NCBI RefSeq assembly: GCF_002192455.1
Contig: NZ_CP021744.1
Span: 5,489,501-5,553,500 of the forward strand
Direction: 5' to 3'
Source: Streptomyces albireticuli
GTDB taxonomy: Bacteria > Actinomycetota > Actinomycetes > Streptomycetales > Streptomycetaceae
DNA: 64,000 nt
The notes under the pieces are model-generated. The model was not told where the DNA came from and made no database searches. It saw nothing but the letters and a program-made list of their open reading frames with translations. The position numbers and the translations under genes were made by a program. Of this stretch, positions 60,671-64,000 are shown in pieces. Numbering within the stretch: position 1 is the stretch's first letter; every line of letters begins with the position of its first letter.

Positions 60671-62026
60671 ATGGCGGCAACCAACAGACCAAATATCCGT
60701 CTGCGCGAGGTCATCGACGCGATCGGCTGCACGTACGAAGCACTGGCCAAGGACGTGCGCCGGATCGCCGCGGAGAACGGCGAGATCATCCAAACCAACA
60801 AGTCGGCGATCTCCCACTGGGTGAACGGCACCCGGCAGCCCGCTGGTCAGACCGGCCACTACCTGGCGGAAGCCCTCTCGCGCAGGGCCGGCCGCACCAT
60901 CACCCTCACCGAGATCGGCCTGCGCGACCCCGAAGCCACTGTCCCCGACGACCCCGATCCCGTCGTCACGGCGACCGATCTCGGCCGCGCCGACGTCGAG
61001 CGACGCCGCTTCCTGGCCGTGGCCGCCTTCACCACCGCAGGCGTGGCGATGCCCCTGGCCTACGACCACGAGACCGCAGCCCGCATGCTTCGCGCACGCA
61101 CCGGTAGATCCCTGGTCGGGGCGGAGGACGTCGAGGTGGTCCGCCAGATCACCGCCGCGTTCAGTGCCGCCGACGAACGCCTGGGCGGTGGCCACGGGCT
61201 CACCACCGTCACCGCCTACCTCGCCGACACCGCATCCCCCATGCTTCGCGCCCGCTTCCCCTCCGACGCCTTACGCCGCGCCGCCTTCGGCGCTGTTGCC
61301 GAGCTGGCCTACCTCGCCGGCTGGAAACACCACGACCTCGGCCAGGAAGGCGCTGCCCAGCGCTACTACCAGGTCGGCTACCAGCTCGCCTGCGAAGCCG
61401 ACCCGCACGGTCACGCTGCCTGGATGATGCGCGCCCTCGCTCACCAGGCCCTCAGCCTCAAGCAGCCCCACCACTGCGTCGACCTCGTCGAAGGAGCCCT
61501 CAGCCGCGGCCTCGGCCACGTCGACGGCCAGACCGAGGCACTACTCCACATCACCCACGCCCGCGCCTTCGCCGCAGTCGACGAGCGGTCCGCAGCGGCC
61601 CGCGCCCTGCTCGCAGCCGAGAACGCCCTGCTCCGCGACGACTGCCCACAGCCCAGCTTCTCCCTCGTCAGCGGGCCGGCCGCCGGCACCGTCGCCAGCC
61701 ACACGGCCCGTACGCTCACCGACCTCGCCGATCACGTCGGCACCGAGCAGCAACACCGCGACGCGCTCGTCCGCTGGGACCCCGAGAAGTACAAGCGCGT
61801 CCACGCCCTCACCCACGCCGACCTCGGCGACAGCCTCGCCGCCCAGGCCCGCGCCGATGAGGCCGTCGCCGCCTGGAACCAGGCCCTCACGCTGATGGAG
61901 GGCATGACCTCCAACCGCACCCGCAAAGCGATCACATCCATCCGATCAACCCTGGCGATCTATCAGCGGCGCAAAGTCCCCGGCGCCGCCGAACTCGCCC
62001 GCCGCGCCCGGGAGGCGCTCGCCTAA
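60671..62026 (+). CDS. HTH (XRE-like) regulator with TPR repeats (451 aa)
   Basis: A Streptomyces-type sensory regulator. The N-terminal HTH region is 'NIRLREVIDAIGCTYEALAK' with 'TNKSAISHWVNGTRQPAGQT'. A hydrophobic joint 'RRRFLAVAAFTTAGVAMPLA' follows, then about 300 residues of TPR-like helices ('LAGWKHHDLGQEGAAQRYYQ', 'ALSLKQPHHCVDLVEGALSR', 'ALTHADLGDSLAAQARADEA'). ATG with GGAGAAGG upstream. It is divergent from the kinase/dehydrogenase cassette across 258 bp and runs into a NUDIX gene. Such regulators often control adjacent accessory genes in response to a small molecule; that link here is inference. Confidence 0.85.
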   Translation: MAATNRPNIRLREVIDAIGCTYEALAKDVRRIAAENGEIIQTNKSAISHWVNGTRQPAGQTGHYLAEALSRRAGRTITLTEIGLRDPEATVPDDPDPVVTATDLGRADVERRRFLAVAAFTTAGVAMPLAYDHETAARMLRARTGRSLVGAEDVEVVRQITAAFSAADERLGGGHGLTTVTAYLADTASPMLRARFPSDALRRAAFGAVAELAYLAGWKHHDLGQEGAAQRYYQVGYQLACEADPHGHAAWMMRALAHQALSLKQPHHCVDLVEGALSRGLGHVDGQTEALLHITHARAFAAVDERSAAARALLAAENALLRDDCPQPSFSLVSGPAAGTVASHTARTLTDLADHVGTEQQHRDALVRWDPEKYKRVHALTHADLGDSLAAQARADEAVAAWNQALTLMEGMTSNRTRKAITSIRSTLAIYQRRKVPGAAELARRAREALA

Positions 62027-62060
62027 CATGCCCACCAACCCGGCCGACGAAGGGACCCCC

Positions 62061-62561
62061 GTGGCTCAGCCGACAACCGATGACCAGCCCAAGGCGCTCA
62101 AACCCGCCCTGGAATCCATGACCCTGCTGGTCGCCGCCGTCATCGTCCACGACAAGGCCACCAACCGCGTGGTCCTCCTCCAGCGCAGCGACCAGGCCAA
62201 ATTCGCCAAAGGCAAGTGGGACCTTCCCGTCGGCAAGAGCGAGCCCGGCGAGCCGATCACCGAAACGGCTGTCCGTGAGCTGTACGAAGAGACCGGTCTG
62301 ACAGTGAAGCCGGAGTCCCTGAAGGTTGCCCACGTCATCCACGGCGCCTGGGGCGTGGAGGCCCCCAACGGCTTCCTCACGGTCGTCTTCGTCGCCCACG
62401 AGTGGGTCGGCAAGCCCGAGAACCGCGAACCGCGCAAGCACGCCCAGGTCCGCTGGGTCGACGCCGACGCGATCCCCGAGAACTTCGTGGACACCACCGC
62501 CAGCGCCCTCCACCGCTACCTCACCGGCGGCCCCCAAGTGTCACTGGACGGCTGGAAGTAG
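62061..62561 (+). CDS. NUDIX hydrolase
   Basis: A nucleotide-diphosphate-type hydrolase of 166 residues. The Nudix box is exact: 'GKSEPGEPITETAVRELYEE' then 'TGL', matching GX5EX7REUXEEXGU. 'MTLLVAAVIVHDKATNRVVL' and 'KFAKGKWDLPVGK' precede it. The GTG at 62061 with GAAGGGACCCCC ahead is preferred; the ATG at 62028, one base after the regulator stop, is the other candidate. It pairs with the HTH-TPR gene, a frequent arrangement in Streptomyces accessory regions. The substrate might be a nucleotide sugar, NAD-type or damaged nucleotide. Confidence 0.9.
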   Translation: MAQPTTDDQPKALKPALESMTLLVAAVIVHDKATNRVVLLQRSDQAKFAKGKWDLPVGKSEPGEPITETAVRELYEETGLTVKPESLKVAHVIHGAWGVEAPNGFLTVVFVAHEWVGKPENREPRKHAQVRWVDADAIPENFVDTTASALHRYLTGGPQVSLDGWK

Positions 62562-62798
62562 GTGCTTGCAGGGACAGCTGAGCACCGCCTGGACCTGCTT
62601 GACACTGGCGCCATCAACGGTAATTGAGCGGCTCTACACCGGTAACGGTACACAAGAAGCAGTTCTCGCCAAAAAGCCTTCAATAACGATGAAATCCAGC
62701 CGACCCATTCGGTTCCTCAGGACCGATTCAAAGCATCACTGCAAGGCTATCCCGGCAGAGATGCAGGGCCTGCCTGTATCGCCACCGGGGGTGTCGAC

Positions 62799-63008
62799 AT
62801 GGCTAAGACTCGTAGGGGCTACCACCGTGCAGCGCATTATGTGAGGCCAACTACCATTTCCAGCCGCGCAAAGAAGCCGACAACCTGGATGATCGTCGTC
62901 GGCGTCGTGCTGGTAATTGCAGCTTGGAACACCTTCTTCGGGAACCATTCTGAAACGTCAACGCAACAGCCCGATCCCCCTGTCGCCTCCGCCCGCCCGT
63001 CCCGATAA
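62799..63008 (+). CDS. small single-TM protein (69 aa)
   Basis: 69 residues: a basic N-terminus ('MAKTRRGYHRAAHYVRPTTI'), a hydrophobic segment ('TTWMIVVGVVLVIAAWNTFF') and a Ser/Thr/Pro tail ('GNHSETSTQQPDPPVASARP'). Only GGGGGTG precedes the ATG, so support for translation is modest. The area has clearly lower GC than the chromosome, like the caspase gene next to it. A small membrane protein beside a caspase-type gene could be a partner, but nothing shows this directly. The 237 bp before it (62562-62798) hold no gene I can support. Confidence 0.5.
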   Translation: MAKTRRGYHRAAHYVRPTTISSRAKKPTTWMIVVGVVLVIAAWNTFFGNHSETSTQQPDPPVASARPSR

Positions 63009-63047
63009 GCGGTTCAGGCGGGCAATTCAGAGACAGTCGGTCGAGGC

Positions 63048-64000
63048 CTATCCACCTTTGGTGCGGACGCCTCGCCTGAAGAACTGCTTCCAGGCGGCAC
63101 TTCGAGACTTCTCCGCCTCACCCGGGACTTCCGTAACAGATTTATCTTTGGTGACGACGGCTCGATCTTCTTCATCTCGAAGCCGTTTCCAGGTCTTCTT
63201 CCAATGCGTCACTTCATTCTCTGGCACACCGCATGCCGAAAGATATGCCTCGACGGTACGCCACAGCTTCGGCATCGATTCTCTGCTCTGAAGGCTGCTT
63301 ACAGTCCCCTTCGATATCTTCCCGCCCGAGTAGCGGCTGATATCCAGATTTCTCATACCGCTCACCTCTCGCACGCGCCTCAGCGAGAGGATGAATCCCT
63401 GAGCGGTCCGAATGCCATTCGGGTCCGGCCAGGACCGAACAGCCACGCCAGACTCTTGTCTTGATTCATGCGCGAGAGGAGGCTGACGATAGGCAGGGTT
63501 GCGACCGAGGGCAAGCCACCCAGCAGTGTTACGGTCCCGCTTCTGGGGCGCAGGACGCCCCTTGGCTTTCAGCCGCTTCCGAATGTGCGTGAAAACATCG
63601 TCAAGGTCCAGTAGCGCAGGTCCCCCTGGGATGCCGCACCTCAGAACCTCGATCAGTTCCCCGGTGAACGCGGTGAACGGTTCGCCAGGTGGGGCCAAGG
63701 CAACCTTGTCTCTCGGCGCGGAGGCGATGACATAGCTACCCTCGATCTCCGCGTGATCCATCAGGTCGGAGGGGCCACTCATCGCCCCAAGGGCCTTGCC
63801 GCTGAAACAGCAATCGAGCACCACCACGTGTCGTTCTGCCCGCCCGTGCAAGACCATGTCTCGCAACTGCGCGTACCGTAATCCAGTGTCCTCACGCTGC
63901 AGCACGGAACCCGTTGCCGCCAGATAAAGCTCCCCGCCCCCGCCATAGCCCAGAAGGCCGTGACCGGCGTAATACACCAACAGCGTGTCGGTAGCTTCGT
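63048..64000 (-). CDS. caspase-like protease with C-terminal HTH (5' end beyond window)
   Basis: 316 residues visible; the frame is open to the right edge, so the N-terminus is cut. The C14-type dyad is clear: His in 'LLVYYAGHGLLGYGGGGELY' and Cys in 'HVVVLDCCFSGKALGAMSGP'. 'GSYVIASAPRDKVALAPPGE' and 'FTGELIEVLRCGIPGG' belong to the same fold. From about 200 residues in from the edge, an HTH-like region follows: 'GFILSLRRVREVSG', 'GGKISKGTVSSLQSRESMPK' and 'LWRTVEAYLSACGVPENEVT'. It resembles the DNA-binding or adaptor modules attached to Streptomyces conflict effectors. GC is lower than in neighbours. A death-effector role is inferred from such families. Confidence 0.85.
   Translation of the reverse strand, partial: EATDTLLVYYAGHGLLGYGGGGELYLAATGSVLQREDTGLRYAQLRDMVLHGRAERHVVVLDCCFSGKALGAMSGPSDLMDHAEIEGSYVIASAPRDKVALAPPGEPFTAFTGELIEVLRCGIPGGPALLDLDDVFTHIRKRLKAKGRPAPQKRDRNTAGWLALGRNPAYRQPPLAHESRQESGVAVRSWPDPNGIRTAQGFILSLRRVREVSGMRNLDISRYSGGKISKGTVSSLQSRESMPKLWRTVEAYLSACGVPENEVTHWKKTWKRLRDEEDRAVVTKDKSVTEVPGEAEKSRSAAWKQFFRRGVRTKGG

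Noticed and set aside
62326..62844. An open frame overlapping the end of the NUDIX gene
   Set aside because: Its first half is an Arg/Ser/Pro-rich shadow of NUDIX codons and it has no SD or domain.

Overview
The window looks like a stretch of Streptomyces chromosome. GC is very high with strong third-position GC bias, there are many GTG starts, the regulators are of actinomycete type (AfsR/SARP, MalR, PadR, Streptomyces-style HTH-TPR), an F420-dependent enzyme is present, and glnA2-glnE sits beside a maltose gene set. No rRNA, tRNA, CRISPR array or insertion sequence was found. Names come from reading motifs and from memory of the families; no database search was run.

Left part (1-18.5 kb): the N-terminal half of an MFS exporter runs off the left edge. 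After it come a Streptomyces-type unknown, npdG, a small membrane protein, a site-2 protease, a 1197-residue AfsR/SARP-NB-ARC-TPR regulator, a DrrAB-like ABC exporter, panB, an MFS-TetR pair behind a palindromic operator (the MFS 5' end looks frameshifted), a membrane-anchored endonuclease/phosphatase-family protein, another MFS exporter, DUF2277, a FrnE-like DsbA-family protein, and a secreted trypsin-fold protein whose catalytic His and Ser are replaced.

Middle (18.6-46 kb): nadE; a copper block (multicopper oxidase plus a His-rich DUF6153-like membrane protein behind a CsoR-like box); an APC permease and a hydrolase; glnA2 and glnE; a PAP2 protein; and a maltose/starch regulon. In the regulon malE-malF-malG-aglA-malR lie on the minus strand. 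A secreted alpha-amylase and a pullulanase-type enzyme (with a C-terminal frameshift) lie on the plus strand. MalR-like palindromes sit in the divergent malE/amylase region. A TetR regulator, a large membrane protein with a sigma-like N-terminus, a DSP-like phosphatase and a rhomboid-like protein follow.

Right-middle (46.8-56.6 kb): a secreted GH89 alpha-N-acetylglucosaminidase, a LuxR-type two-component system, a winged-helix regulator preceded by a possible leader peptide with a Cys-Cys pair, a secreted sphingomyelinase-C-like enzyme, a HAD hydrolase, and a PadR-ABC ATPase pair with no permease gene after it.

Right end (about 56.7-64 kb) reads as an accessory island with lower GC and different codon use. 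A minus-strand, translationally coupled cassette encodes a 61-residue one-TM protein, an APH-fold kinase-like protein, and a lactate/malate-dehydrogenase domain fused to an HPr-kinase-like domain. Divergent from it are an HTH-TPR regulator and a NUDIX hydrolase. A small membrane protein and a caspase-like protease with a C-terminal HTH, cut by the window edge, follow. The kinase/dehydrogenase cassette is the best candidate here for an undescribed system; the caspase-HTH gene is the best candidate for a defence or conflict effector.
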